A stretch of DNA of 64,000 bases. It comes from Hungatella sp. UBA4396. Its GTDB lineage: Bacteria > Bacillota > Clostridia > Lachnospirales > Lachnospiraceae. The notes under the pieces are model-generated. The model had not been told where the DNA came from, made no database searches, and was given only the letters and a program-made list of their open reading frames with translations. The stretch spans positions 65,223 through 129,222 of the forward strand of contig DGRE01000045.1 of NCBI GenBank assembly GCA_002389905.1. Direction: 5' to 3'. This document shows, in pieces, positions 8,563-17,148 of the stretch (position 1 is the stretch's first letter; each line of letters begins with the position of its first letter). The position numbers and the translations under genes were made by a program.

Positions 8563-10095
8563 ATGCCATTATTGGAGATGAAACATATCACAAAAGCATT
8601 TTCCGGTGTATGTGCAAATGAAGATGTGTGCTTATCCGTGGAACAAGGGGAGATTCATGCTCTCCTTGGAGAAAATGGAGCTGGAAAGACTACGCTGATG
8701 AACATATTGTTCGGCATTTATCAGGCCGATGGAGGAGAAATCCTCTACAAAGGAAAATCAGTCCGGTTTCATTCCCCAGCCGATGCCATTGAACATGGCA
8801 TCGGCATGGTCCATCAGCATTTTTCCCTTGTGAATAAAATGACGGTTCTTGACAACATCATCTTGGGACTGAGCAGCAGCAATGCAGTTCTGGACCGAAA
8901 AACCGCAGGGGAAGAGGTCAAAAGACTTGGGGAAAAATACGGACTTTTAGTAAACCCTGAAGACAGGATTAATGGTCTGTCTGTGGGAGAGCAGCAGAGA
9001 GTGGAAATCTTAAAGGCATTATACCGCAATGTAAATCTTCTGATTCTCGATGAGCCTACAGGAGTTTTAACCCCCCAGGAGACGGAACGATTCTTCGATG
9101 TATTAAAGCGCCTGAAGGAAGAAGGCTACGGTATCATCATCATCACCCACCGCTTAAGTGAAATCATGGCAATCAGCGACCGGGTCACCATCCTTCGGGA
9201 TGGCAGGTCGGTAAAGAATCTGGTTACAGCGGACACCACGCCGGAGGAGCTTTCTGCATTTATGATCGGCAGACCTCTTTCCCCTAAAAAGGAGGAAAGA
9301 AAAGAACCTCTTCCCCAGACTGCGCTGGAGCTTAAGGGTGTTTCTATTTCCAAAAAGCATGGTGGAAAAAAGGTTTTGGACAGCATCAGCTTTACGGTTA
9401 AAAAAGGAGAAATACTGGGCGTTGCCGGAGTGGAAGGAAACGGCCAGAAGGAACTTGCCGAGGTGATTACGGGAATCCGCAGGCACACAGAGGGAAGCTT
9501 ATCCTTTGACGGAGAGTCTCTTGACAGGCTCTGCGTACGGGAACGGTTTAACCGGGGGATTTCCTATGTGTCCGATGACCGCCACAGAGATAGTCTGGTT
9601 ATGGATATGACTGTCATGGAAAATCTGATTCTGCGAAACTACAACCGCCTTCCTTTTTCCAGGAACCGGCTGCTGGATTATAAAAAAGCAGAAAAACGGG
9701 CAGAGGAAGCCCTTGCAGAATATGGAATCAAGACTTCCGGAAAGAGCGGAATCAAGACTCTTGTCAGGCTCATGAGCGGAGGAAACCAGCAAAAGGTCAT
9801 CCTGTCCAGGGAGATATCGGAGGAGGCCAGCCTGATTGTGGCCAGCCAGCCTACCAGAGGACTGGATATGGGAGCCTCAGAATTTGTACATAACACCCTG
9901 ATCCGCCAGAAGGAGCAGGGAAAGAGTGTGGTGCTGATTTCCGCTGACCTTGATGAGATCATGTCCTTAAGTGACAGGATCGCCGTAATGTTTGAAGGCA
10001 GGATCATAGGAATCCTCAACCGGAAGGAAGCCAGTGTCAATGAAATCGGGCTTTATATGGGCGGAGTGACTGGAAAGGAGATAAGCCATGAGTAG
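8563..10095 (+). CDS. ABC importer ATPase, two nucleotide-binding domains
   Basis: A 510-residue double ATPase of the type used by BMP/NupOPQ and sugar importers. The first domain is complete: Walker A GENGAGKTT, signature LSVGEQQRVEI and Walker B LLILDEPT. The second is degenerate at Walker A (GVEGNGQKEL) but keeps MSGGNQQKVI, with LIVASQPTRGLD at Walker B. This asymmetry is normal for the family. The stop overlaps the next gene by 8 nt. It would energise uptake through the two following permeases. Confidence 0.92.
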   Translation: MPLLEMKHITKAFSGVCANEDVCLSVEQGEIHALLGENGAGKTTLMNILFGIYQADGGEILYKGKSVRFHSPADAIEHGIGMVHQHFSLVNKMTVLDNIILGLSSSNAVLDRKTAGEEVKRLGEKYGLLVNPEDRINGLSVGEQQRVEILKALYRNVNLLILDEPTGVLTPQETERFFDVLKRLKEEGYGIIIITHRLSEIMAISDRVTILRDGRSVKNLVTADTTPEELSAFMIGRPLSPKKEERKEPLPQTALELKGVSISKKHGGKKVLDSISFTVKKGEILGVAGVEGNGQKELAEVITGIRRHTEGSLSFDGESLDRLCVRERFNRGISYVSDDRHRDSLVMDMTVMENLILRNYNRLPFSRNRLLDYKKAEKRAEEALAEYGIKTSGKSGIKTLVRLMSGGNQQKVILSREISEEASLIVASQPTRGLDMGASEFVHNTLIRQKEQGKSVVLISADLDEIMSLSDRIAVMFEGRIIGILNRKEASVNEIGLYMGGVTGKEISHE

Positions 10096-11119
10096 CAGCA
10101 CAAAAGCGAAGGCAGCAGAAATGGCAAAAGCAGGAGCAATTTCAATTGCCATGGCAGCTCTTCTGGTTATTTTGTCGGGAGCCGATCCCCTGGAAGCCAG
10201 CAGGATGTTCTTTAACGGGATTTTCGGCAACATCAATGGTTTTGGAGAAGTGTTTGTTAAGGCTACTCCTTTGATTCTTACCGGTCTCGGCTGTTCGGTG
10301 GCCTTTCGGACAGGCTTTTTTAATATCGGTGCAGAAGGCCAGTTTTATATGGGAGCTTTGGCATCGGCATGTGTGGCTTTGTATACGGATGGGCTTCCGG
10401 GGATTTTGCGCATCATTCTGGCTATCCTTGCAGGCTTTTTATTCGGAGGGATCTGGGCGCTGATTGCGGCAGCCTTAAAAGCAAAGTTTGGGATATCGGA
10501 GATCATTGTTACCATTATGCTGAACTACATTGCCATGGATATTCTGGGCATTGCAGTCCGTACTTTTCTTATGGACCCGGCGGGAAGCATACCCCAGTCT
10601 GAAAAGATACCACCTTCTGTCACCCTGATTCGGTTTTTAAAACCCACCCGGGTTCATATGGGAATCTTCATTGCCCTGGCTGCGGTGTTTCTCGTATGGT
10701 TTCTCATGGAAAAGACAACGGCAGGCTATGAATTCAAGGTGGTGGGCTTTAATAAACGGGCAGCAGCCTGCAGCGGCATTTCTGTAGGAAGAAGCATTAT
10801 CCTTTCCGCTGTTTTAAGCGGGGGACTGGCTGGAATCGCCGGATGTGTGGAGGTTTTAGGAGTCCAGAAAAAGCTGCTGGAAGGAATATCAGGAGGTTGC
10901 GGCTATACGGCCATTTTGATCACCCTTCTGGCTTCCAATCACCCGGTTGGCGTACTGGTGGCTGCCATTCTCTTTGCAGCCCTGGAGGTAGGAGCCAATT
11001 CCATGCAGAGACAGATGGGGATTCCCTCTGCAATCGTCAACTTTCTGATCGGCTTTGTTGTGCTTCTCATTTTGGGAAGAGAACTGCTTTCCAGGAAGAA
11101 AAAAGGGGAGGTGGGATAG
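10088..11119 (+). CDS. ABC importer permease 1 (NupP/YufP-like)
   Basis: A 343-residue polytopic membrane protein with about 8-10 hydrophobic segments. It carries the family pattern GLGCSVAFRTGFFNIGAEGQFYMGA near residue 65 and SGGLAGIAGCVEVLG later, both typical of BMP-linked inner-membrane permeases. It overlaps the ATPase gene by 8 nt and is followed 1 bp later by the second permease. Together these should form a heterodimeric membrane channel. Confidence 0.9.
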   Translation: MSSSTKAKAAEMAKAGAISIAMAALLVILSGADPLEASRMFFNGIFGNINGFGEVFVKATPLILTGLGCSVAFRTGFFNIGAEGQFYMGALASACVALYTDGLPGILRIILAILAGFLFGGIWALIAAALKAKFGISEIIVTIMLNYIAMDILGIAVRTFLMDPAGSIPQSEKIPPSVTLIRFLKPTRVHMGIFIALAAVFLVWFLMEKTTAGYEFKVVGFNKRAAACSGISVGRSIILSAVLSGGLAGIAGCVEVLGVQKKLLEGISGGCGYTAILITLLASNHPVGVLVAAILFAALEVGANSMQRQMGIPSAIVNFLIGFVVLLILGRELLSRKKKGEVG

Positions 11120-11120
11120 G

Positions 11121-12062
11121 ATGTTGGAGCAGATATTTACAGTTGGCTTTCTTACGGCATTTTTCTCAGCGGCTGTGCGTATGGCTGTGCCTCTTGCCTA
11201 TGCCGGTTTGGGAGAGACTATTTCGGAAAAAGGCGGCATATTGAATATCGGAATGGAAGGCGTCATGCTTTCCGGAGCATTTTTTTCCTTTGCAGGCACA
11301 TTTTTTTCGGGAAGCATACTCATTGGGCTTCTCAGCGGAATGGCCGGAGGAGCTGCTGTCAGCATGATTCATGGAATATTATCCATTAAATTGTCAAAGG
11401 ATCAGTCAGTCAGCGGCATTGCCATTAATATCTTTATTATGGGTGTTACCAGCTTTCTGTATAAGTTGATGTCAGGAGGACAATCCTATCAGCAGATTGA
11501 ACCTCTTTCCAGAATCAGAATCCCTATTCTGGCTGATATTCCTTTGATCGGAAGCGCCTTATTTCATCAGGATATGCTTACTTATCTCATGTATTTTCTG
11601 GTGATTGGGGTCAGCTGGTTTTATAAAAGAACCAATAAAGGCCTTTCCTTTGCGGCCATCGGGGAAAATCCCCGTTCCGCAGATTCAGCCGGTATACCGG
11701 TTCATAAGTACCAGTATATATCCATGATTTTAAACGGTGTGCTGGGAGGAATGGGGGGAGCTTACCTGGTTTTGGTCCAGGTGGGAAATTTCTCCGAAAA
11801 CATGACTTCAGGCCGGGGATACATCGCATTGGCGGCGGTGATTTTAGGACGTTACGTTCCAGCCGGAATGCTGGGGGCAGCCTTTTTATTCGGCTCTGCC
11901 AATGCCCTGCAGATCCGTCTTCAGGCCATCGGTGTCCCCCTTCCGTCCCAGGCGTTGTCCATGCTTCCTTATTTGATTACATTAGCTGCTTTGATGGGTT
12001 CCATTGGGAAGAATCATGCTCCTGAAGGCCTTGGAAAGCCTTATGTGAGGGGAGCCAGATAG
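11121..12062 (+). CDS. ABC importer permease 2 (NupQ/YufQ-like)
   Basis: A 313-residue membrane protein with the paralogous pattern YAGLGETISEKGGILNIGMEG near the N-terminus. ATG at 11121 follows GGGGAGGTGGG; longer upstream frames overlap permease 1 and are not needed. It closes the operon and is followed by a terminator-like hairpin. Its function is the second half of the membrane pore. Confidence 0.9.
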   Translation: MLEQIFTVGFLTAFFSAAVRMAVPLAYAGLGETISEKGGILNIGMEGVMLSGAFFSFAGTFFSGSILIGLLSGMAGGAAVSMIHGILSIKLSKDQSVSGIAINIFIMGVTSFLYKLMSGGQSYQQIEPLSRIRIPILADIPLIGSALFHQDMLTYLMYFLVIGVSWFYKRTNKGLSFAAIGENPRSADSAGIPVHKYQYISMILNGVLGGMGGAYLVLVQVGNFSENMTSGRGYIALAAVILGRYVPAGMLGAAFLFGSANALQIRLQAIGVPLPSQALSMLPYLITLAALMGSIGKNHAPEGLGKPYVRGAR

Positions 12063-12080
12063 GTTTATTTGCCATAACAA

Positions 12081-12127
12081 AAGAAGGAAACAGACAGATA
12101 TCTACCTTTGTCTCTTTTCTTCTTTTT
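12081..12127 (+). terminator. Probable terminator of the deaminase-transporter operon
   Basis: AAGAAGGAAACAGACA can pair, with three mismatches over 18 positions, with the following TGTCTCTTTTCTTCTT, ending in a T run. It lies 20 bp after the last permease. Confidence 0.6.
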
Positions 12128-12170
12128 TTCATGGGGAAAGAAAAAAATGGAACATTTTGTGATTGCATGG

Positions 12171-12199
12171 TTGAAATAAACTATATGTTGTGGTATATT
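12171..12199 (+). promoter_or_regulatory. SigmaA promoter of the nrdA-nrdB operon
   Basis: TTGAAA and TATATT are spaced by 17 bp, and TG precedes the -10 (TGGTATATT). This is a strong match, 59 bp before the nrdA start codon. Confidence 0.75.
12178..12193 (+). promoter_or_regulatory. Putative NrdR box in the nrdA promoter spacer
   Basis: AAACTATATGTTGTGG matches the NrdR consensus ACACTATATATAGTGT at 12 of 16 positions and lies exactly between -35 and -10. A weaker candidate (8 of 16) begins 31 bp upstream at 12147, the spacing usual for tandem NrdR boxes. Repression by NrdR when nucleotides are sufficient would follow. The nrdR gene is not in the window. Confidence 0.55.
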
Positions 12200-12258
12200 T
12201 TTACAAGCAGCATCTGATAACAGTTATTGATATTGATTATAGAAACAGGAGAATATAT

Positions 12259-14523
12259 ATGGACATCAAAGGAAACCGGGGGATCAGGGAATTTGCAGAG
12301 TATTTTCAGGAAGTGCCGGAGCTGGAGCATGTCTTGGGGGAAATTCATAAAGAGCGGACTTCGCCCTCCTATGACCTGGGACAGCTTTTTTTGAAATTCA
12401 AATCCTTCTGCAAGGAAGAAATGAGTCTTTCCCAGCGGTTTAACGCTCTTTTGCAGGCCGCTGTGGAGCTGACAACCCAGGAAGCGCCGGATTGGGAGTA
12501 TATAGGGGCAAGGCTCTTGATGCTTCGCTTTGAAACAGATTTAAAAGCAGAGCTGGACCAGCGCCGGCTTAAAAGTTTTTATGATAAAATATGTTATCTG
12601 ACAGAAGAACGGCTTTACGGAGAGTATATTCTGGAGCATTATACAAAGGAAGAAATTGACCGGTATGAGGAGTATATGGACAGATCCAGAAATCATCTTT
12701 TCAACTATTCCGGTCTGGAACTGCTTCTTAACCGGTATGTCATCCGCAGCCGCCAGAATGCACCTTTGGAAACGCCTCAGGAAATGTACCTGGGAATTGC
12801 CATGCACCTTGCCATGAAGGAAGAGACAGACCGGGATATGTGGGTAAAACGGTTTTATGACATGCTCAGCACCTTAAAGGTGACCATGGCAACGCCTACC
12901 CTGTCAAATGCCAGAAAGCCTCATCACCAGCTTTCTTCCTGTTTTATTGACACTGTGCCGGACAGCCTGGATGGAATTTACCGGAGCATTGACAGCTTTG
13001 CTAAGGTCAGTAAATTCGGAGGAGGCATGGGGCTCTATTTTGGAAAGGTGCGGGCGGCAGGAAGCCCTATCCGGGGCTTTCAAGGTGCGGCAGGAGGCGT
13101 GATCCGCTGGATCAAGCTGGCCAATGATACGGCAGTGGCTGTGGATCAGCTTGGAGTGCGCCAGGGAGCTGTTGCGGTGTATTTAGATGCCTGGCATAAG
13201 GATTTGCCAGAATTTCTGGACTTAAAGACCAACAACGGAGATGACCGGATGAAGGCTCATGACGTCTTTCCGGCAGTCTGCTACCCGGACTTGTTTTGGA
13301 GGTGGGCAAAAGAAAGCCTGGAAGGCGACTGGCATCTCATGTGCCCTCATGAAATTTTAATGGTAAAGGGCTGGGCTTTGGAGGATTCTTATGGGGCACA
13401 GTGGGAGGAACGGTATCTGGAATGTGTGAAAGATGACAGGATTCAGAAGCGGGTGGTTTCCATCAAGGATCTGGTTCGGCTGATCTTAAAAAGTGCCGTG
13501 GAAACAGGAACACCCTTTGCCTTTAACCGGGATATTGTCAATGAAGCCAATCCCAATAAGCACAGCGGCATCATTTATTGCAGCAACCTCTGTACGGAAA
13601 TCGCCCAGAATATGAGCGGTGTGGAGCTGGTGGACCAGCGGATGGAAACTGTTGACGGAGAAACGGTAGTTGTTACTGTCACAAAGCCCGGAGATTTTGT
13701 GGTTTGTAATCTAGCCAGCCTTTCTTTGGGGAAAATTGATGTAACCAATAAAGAAGAACTCCAGTCACTGACCCGGAGTGCGGTAAGGGCTTTGGATAAT
13801 GTGATTGATTTAAACTTTTTCCCTGTCCCCTATGCAAAGGTCACCAATATCCGCTACCGGCCCATAGGCCTTGGAGTCAGCGGATATCATCACATGCTGG
13901 CAAAGAACGGGATCCCATGGGAATCTGAAAAGCATCTGGAGCTTGCGGATCAGGTGTTTGAGGCCATTAATTATGCAGCTATTGAAGCAAGCTGTGACTT
14001 TGCCGGGGAAAAGGGTGTTTATGAAAAGTTTGAAGGAAGCGACTGGCAGACAGGAGCTTATTTTGAGCAGAGGGGATATACTTCTGAGGAATGGAAGCAG
14101 CTTAGTGAAAAAGTGGCTTCCACCGGGATGAGAAATGGCTGGCTCATAGCCATTGCCCCTACCAGCAGCACCAGCATGATAGCAGGCACTACTGCAGGGT
14201 TAGATCCCATTATGGATCGTTATTATCTGGAGGAAAAAAAGAATGGACTGGTGCCAAGGGTTGCACCTGATCTGTCCCCGGAAACCTTCTGGACCTATAA
14301 AAATGCCCATCGCATTGACCAGAAGTGGTCCATCCGTGCGGCAGGAGTCCGTCAGCGTCATATCGATCAGGCTCAGAGTATGAATCTTTACATTACCAAT
14401 GATTATACCTTGCGTCAGGTGCTGGGTCTTTATATCCTGGCCTGGGAACAGGGTGTAAAAACTGTTTATTATATCCGCTCCAGAAGTCTGGAAGTGGAAG
14501 AATGCCAGGTTTGTTCCACTTAA
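12259..14523 (+). CDS. nrdA: Ribonucleotide reductase class Ia alpha subunit
   Basis: A 754-residue large subunit that reduces ribonucleoside diphosphates to deoxyribonucleotides. The conserved barrel is easily recognised: TPTLSNARKPHHQLSSCF (redox Cys), GGGMGLYFGKVRAAGSPIRG, FNRDIVNEANPNKHSG, SNLCTEIAQ and the catalytic-loop region. The C-terminus ends ECQVCST, the mobile CxxC pair that re-reduces the active site. There is no obvious N-terminal ATP-cone. The ATG at 12259 is chosen for the AGGAG 7 nt upstream, discarding a longer frame that starts inside the promoter. The beta subunit follows 49 bp later. Confidence 0.95.
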   Translation: MDIKGNRGIREFAEYFQEVPELEHVLGEIHKERTSPSYDLGQLFLKFKSFCKEEMSLSQRFNALLQAAVELTTQEAPDWEYIGARLLMLRFETDLKAELDQRRLKSFYDKICYLTEERLYGEYILEHYTKEEIDRYEEYMDRSRNHLFNYSGLELLLNRYVIRSRQNAPLETPQEMYLGIAMHLAMKEETDRDMWVKRFYDMLSTLKVTMATPTLSNARKPHHQLSSCFIDTVPDSLDGIYRSIDSFAKVSKFGGGMGLYFGKVRAAGSPIRGFQGAAGGVIRWIKLANDTAVAVDQLGVRQGAVAVYLDAWHKDLPEFLDLKTNNGDDRMKAHDVFPAVCYPDLFWRWAKESLEGDWHLMCPHEILMVKGWALEDSYGAQWEERYLECVKDDRIQKRVVSIKDLVRLILKSAVETGTPFAFNRDIVNEANPNKHSGIIYCSNLCTEIAQNMSGVELVDQRMETVDGETVVVTVTKPGDFVVCNLASLSLGKIDVTNKEELQSLTRSAVRALDNVIDLNFFPVPYAKVTNIRYRPIGLGVSGYHHMLAKNGIPWESEKHLELADQVFEAINYAAIEASCDFAGEKGVYEKFEGSDWQTGAYFEQRGYTSEEWKQLSEKVASTGMRNGWLIAIAPTSSTSMIAGTTAGLDPIMDRYYLEEKKNGLVPRVAPDLSPETFWTYKNAHRIDQKWSIRAAGVRQRHIDQAQSMNLYITNDYTLRQVLGLYILAWEQGVKTVYYIRSRSLEVEECQVCST

Positions 14524-14572
14524 GAAACTTCTGGCGGCAGAAATAAAAACAGGAGAACGGAGGAACACGGAT

Positions 14573-15616
14573 ATGGAACCATTAAAAAAGAGGCCCCTCT
14601 TTAATCCCGATGGAGAGATTGATGTAAGAGAGAGGCGGATGATCAACGGAAATACCACAAATCTCAATGATTTTAACAATATGAAATACAAATGGGTCAG
14701 TGACTGGTACCGTCAGGCCATGAATAATTTCTGGATTCCGGAGGAAATTAATTTAAGCAGGGACAGAAAGGACTATCCCCTGCTAAGTGCTTCTGAGCGG
14801 AGGGCTTATGATAAGATTCTCTCCTTTCTGGTGTTTTTGGACAGCATTCAGACTGCCAACCTGCCGGCCATCGGGGAGTATGTGACCGCCAATGAAATCA
14901 ACTTATGCCTTTCCATACAGACCTTTCAGGAAGCGGTTCACAGCCAGAGCTACAGCTATATGCTGGATACCATCTGCGAGCCTCAGACCAGAAACGAAGT
15001 GCTGTACCAGTGGAAAAATGACTCCAAGCTGCTGGCCCGCAATACCTTTATCGGAAATCTGTACAATGAATTCCAGAAGGATAAAAGTCCCTTTGCCTTT
15101 ATGAAAACAGTAGTAGCCAATGTGATTTTGGAAGGGATTTATTTTTACAGCGGATTTATGTTCTTTTACAATTTGGGGAGAAATCACAAGATGACAGGTT
15201 CTTCCCAGGAAATCCGTTACATCAACCGGGATGAAAACACCCATCTCTGGCTGTTTTGCAATATTGTCAGGGAACTGGAAAAAGAAGAGCCGGAGCTGTT
15301 TACGGCGGAACGGGTGGAAGTTTACCGCAGTATGATGAAAGAAGGCTGCGAACAGGAAATTGCCTGGGGATGCTATGCCATCGGCGATGAGGTGCCGGGA
15401 CTGACAAAGGAAATGATTACCGATTATATTAAATATCTGGGAAATTTGCGGTGTGCAAGCCTTGGCTGGCAGAGCATTTACGAAGGCCATGACAGAGAAC
15501 CGGAAAACATGGCCTGGGTCAGCCAGTACAGCAATGCCAATATGATAAAAACTGATTTTTTTGAAGCCAGAAGTACGGCTTATGCAAAGAGCAGCGCATT
15601 GATAGATGATCTGTAA
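14573..15616 (+). CDS. nrdB: Ribonucleotide reductase class Ia beta subunit
   Basis: A 347-residue di-metal radical subunit. The metal ligands can be followed: the Asp in LVFLDSIQTANLP, the pair in QEAVHSQSY, Glu in the LEGIYFYSGF helix and the DENTHL Glu/His pair. EAVHSQSY aligns with Escherichia coli ETIHSRSY, so the radical Tyr (Y122 equivalent) is present. A good ribosome site (CGGAGGAAC) precedes the ATG. It is cotranscribed with nrdA. An oxygen-dependent class I enzyme in an apparent anaerobe suggests tolerance of brief oxygen exposure; that is inference. Confidence 0.95.
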   Translation: MEPLKKRPLFNPDGEIDVRERRMINGNTTNLNDFNNMKYKWVSDWYRQAMNNFWIPEEINLSRDRKDYPLLSASERRAYDKILSFLVFLDSIQTANLPAIGEYVTANEINLCLSIQTFQEAVHSQSYSYMLDTICEPQTRNEVLYQWKNDSKLLARNTFIGNLYNEFQKDKSPFAFMKTVVANVILEGIYFYSGFMFFYNLGRNHKMTGSSQEIRYINRDENTHLWLFCNIVRELEKEEPELFTAERVEVYRSMMKEGCEQEIAWGCYAIGDEVPGLTKEMITDYIKYLGNLRCASLGWQSIYEGHDREPENMAWVSQYSNANMIKTDFFEARSTAYAKSSALIDDL

Positions 15617-15633
15617 GCGGTCAAAGGCCGGTC

Positions 15634-15662
15634 TTGACAATCGGCTTCATTCGTGCTAACAT
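15634..15662 (+). promoter_or_regulatory. Promoter of ssrA
   Basis: A perfect TTGACA is spaced 17 bp from TAACAT, with TG one base before the -10. Transcription would start about 23 bp before the mature tmRNA end. Confidence 0.75.
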
Positions 15663-15691
15663 GAGGATGCTCAAAAAAAGAGCACCAGTCG

Positions 15692-16029
15692 GGGGCAGTA
15701 CTGGTTTCGACAGGGGTCATGCAGCTGGTGAAGCTATCCGCATGCGATGCGTTAAATGGCAAAAAAAATATAAACGCTAACAATAACGAATTAGCATTAG
15801 CAGCGTAAGCTGCTTGTCGGCCTTAAGGCACTCACACTTTAAGATCCCGGCATCGACTATGTGAGAAACGACATGTGCAAAGCTTTGAGCATGTGGACGT
15901 AATATGAAGCTACTGAAGCTGTCAGGGTGTTAGTTCCCGGTCAGTGGAGGGAATGTTAAAGAACTGACTATGATAGTAGAAGAACAGGGAATTGGTTTTT
16001 GGACACGGGTTCAACTCCCGTCTGCTCCA
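15692..16029 (+). ncRNA. ssrA: tmRNA (ssrA)
   Basis: The RNA rescues stalled ribosomes. The 5' end GGGGCAGTACTGGTTTCGAC and the 3' end GGGTTCAACTCCCGTCTGCTCCA form the tRNA-like domain, with a 7-bp acceptor stem including one G-U pair. The CCA end is not encoded. The tag reading frame runs from about 15758 to the TAA at 15806-15808 and reads (G)KKNINANNNELALAA, ending with the usual ALAA degradation signal. The resume codon appears to be GGC, since the alternative GCA frame hits a stop after three codons. Pseudoknot-forming GC segments follow the tag. Confidence 0.97.
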
Positions 16030-16033
16030 TTTT

Positions 16034-16064
16034 AAAGGTCTGGTAAATACCAGGCCTTTTTTTT
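16034..16064 (+). terminator. Terminator of ssrA
   Basis: AAAGGTCTGGTA pairs with TACCAGGCCTTT (one G-U) across an AA loop, followed by eight or more T. Confidence 0.92.
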
Positions 16065-16151
16065 AATAATAAATTTTCTTGGATACAACTTTTCTTAAAT
16101 TTTTTTAACAAAAATTCATTATATCATGATAGATTTGCCTGCCGCTCAGAA

Positions 16152-16248
16152 TAAAAAAGACCAACTATTGGTGTACTGACCTCTCATAAGCTGGATATTT
16201 CTCTATCTTACAGGAGTCACATTAACGCCAATAGCCGGTCTTTTATTT
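16152..16248. repeat. Long inverted repeat, possible bidirectional terminator
   Basis: AAAAGACC-CTATTGGTG on the left pairs with CGCCAATAG-GGTCTTTT on the right around a loop of about 50 nt. Both strands have T-rich exits. On the minus strand it lies just past the CsbD-like gene and could end that transcript. The large loop is unusual for a simple terminator. Confidence 0.5.
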
Positions 16249-16265
16249 TATTCTGTTAGTATTAC

Positions 16266-16508
16266 CTATTTCTTCTTTTTTTGCACCGAATCAATGAGAT
16301 CATTTGCCTTTTCAGCAATTGTTTCTTTAATATCCTCACCCAGCTGTTCGGCTTTTTCTTTCGTCTCTTTTGCTTTTTCCCTGGCCTCGCCGGCAAGTTT
16401 TTGTAATTTACCGTCCAGCTCCAGCTGCTCAGATTCTATTGTTTTTCCGAGATTTTCCTTTATAGTACCTACAACCTTATCTGTTTTGCTTTTAATAGAG
16501 TCCTTCAT
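16266..16508 (-). CDS. CsbD-family stress protein
   Basis: An 80-residue, highly charged, Lys/Glu-rich helical protein. The core KVVGTIKENLGKTIESEQLE resembles the CsbD signature, and the C-terminus is a Lys tail. CsbD proteins are induced by general stress in Bacillus, but their molecular role is unknown. The ribosome site AAGGAGGCG precedes the ATG. It is next to a GlsB/YeaQ-type gene on the same strand, a common pairing of small stress proteins. Confidence 0.75.
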   Translation of the reverse strand: MKDSIKSKTDKVVGTIKENLGKTIESEQLELDGKLQKLAGEAREKAKETKEKAEQLGEDIKETIAEKANDLIDSVQKKKK

Positions 16509-16575
16509 AAATAACGCCTCCTTTTTTCGAATTAACCCGTAAACTTATATACAAATTATATTAAAATAATGGATT

Positions 16576-16824
16576 TTATTTTCGAATTTTATTAAATATC
16601 CCCAGGAGAATTAAGGAACCTATAAAGGCAACCAAAAGACTCCAAAGATTAAAGCCGGTAACACCTGCTCCACCTAACAAATTCATAATGAATCCACCGA
16701 TAAAACCACCAATAATACCTACAGCAATGTTTGCGAATCCACCCATCTTTCTGTCATTTCCAGTAACCATGCTTGCGAGCCAACCAGCTAAAGCACCAAT
16801 GATAATCCAACCGATAATTCCCAT
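16576..16824 (-). CDS. GlsB/YeaQ/YmgE-family membrane stress protein
   Basis: An 82-residue membrane protein starting MGIIGWIIIGALAGWLASMV, with three hydrophobic, Gly-rich segments (GGFANIAVGIIGGFIGGFI and the C-terminal WSLLVAFIGSLILLGIF). This is the transglycosylase-associated/YeaQ family, of unknown molecular function. The start at 16824 has AAGGAGGTGA 6 nt upstream; a longer frame adds 17 charged residues without a ribosome site. It precedes the CsbD-like gene by 67 bp and may be cotranscribed with it. Confidence 0.85.
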   Translation of the reverse strand: MGIIGWIIIGALAGWLASMVTGNDRKMGGFANIAVGIIGGFIGGFIMNLLGGAGVTGFNLWSLLVAFIGSLILLGIFNKIRK

Positions 16825-16875
16825 AAATGTCACCTCCTTATCTGATTGTTTTCTAATTTTATCATATATTACCAT

Positions 16876-17096
16876 TAAATGTCAATAAATTAGAAATAAA
16901 AAAACAAATTTTCAGTGTTATATAATATTAAATATCAATCAAAGCAAAGAAAACCTCCATTCGTATTATTCCTTTGCTTCTTAAAATGCAGTTAGGAATT
17001 AAAAGGGAAAAATGATCCAAAAATAAGTTTTCATCTGTGACTACACAAGATTAGTCGACCTGCTCTGATCATTTTAAGATAATGGACTCAATAATA
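16876..17096. other. Intergenic stretch, no gene seen
   Basis: AT-rich spacer between divergent genes. I see no convincing coding frame, riboswitch or RNA gene in it; only the promoter at its right edge is supported. Confidence 0.5.
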
Positions 17097-17105
17097 TGCT
17101 ATAAT
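17097..17105 (+). promoter_or_regulatory. Extended -10 promoter
   Basis: TGCTATAAT is a perfect extended -10, 43 bp before the DUF4430 gene. There is no clear -35. Confidence 0.55.
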
Positions 17106-17148
17106 GAGTAAATGCTGGAAGCCAGACTAAAGTAAAAGGAAAAGGATT

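Noticed and set aside
10369..11244. Alternative-frame ORFs in the permease genes
   Set aside because: They overlap well-supported permeases and have no family features.
15580..15783. Minus-strand open frame across the start of tmRNA
   Set aside because: It runs antisense to a certain RNA gene and lacks a ribosome site.
16876..17148. Cobalamin riboswitch upstream of the DUF4430/ECF pair
   Set aside because: I looked because of the transporter type, but no Cbl-box-like sequence or suitable fold is visible.
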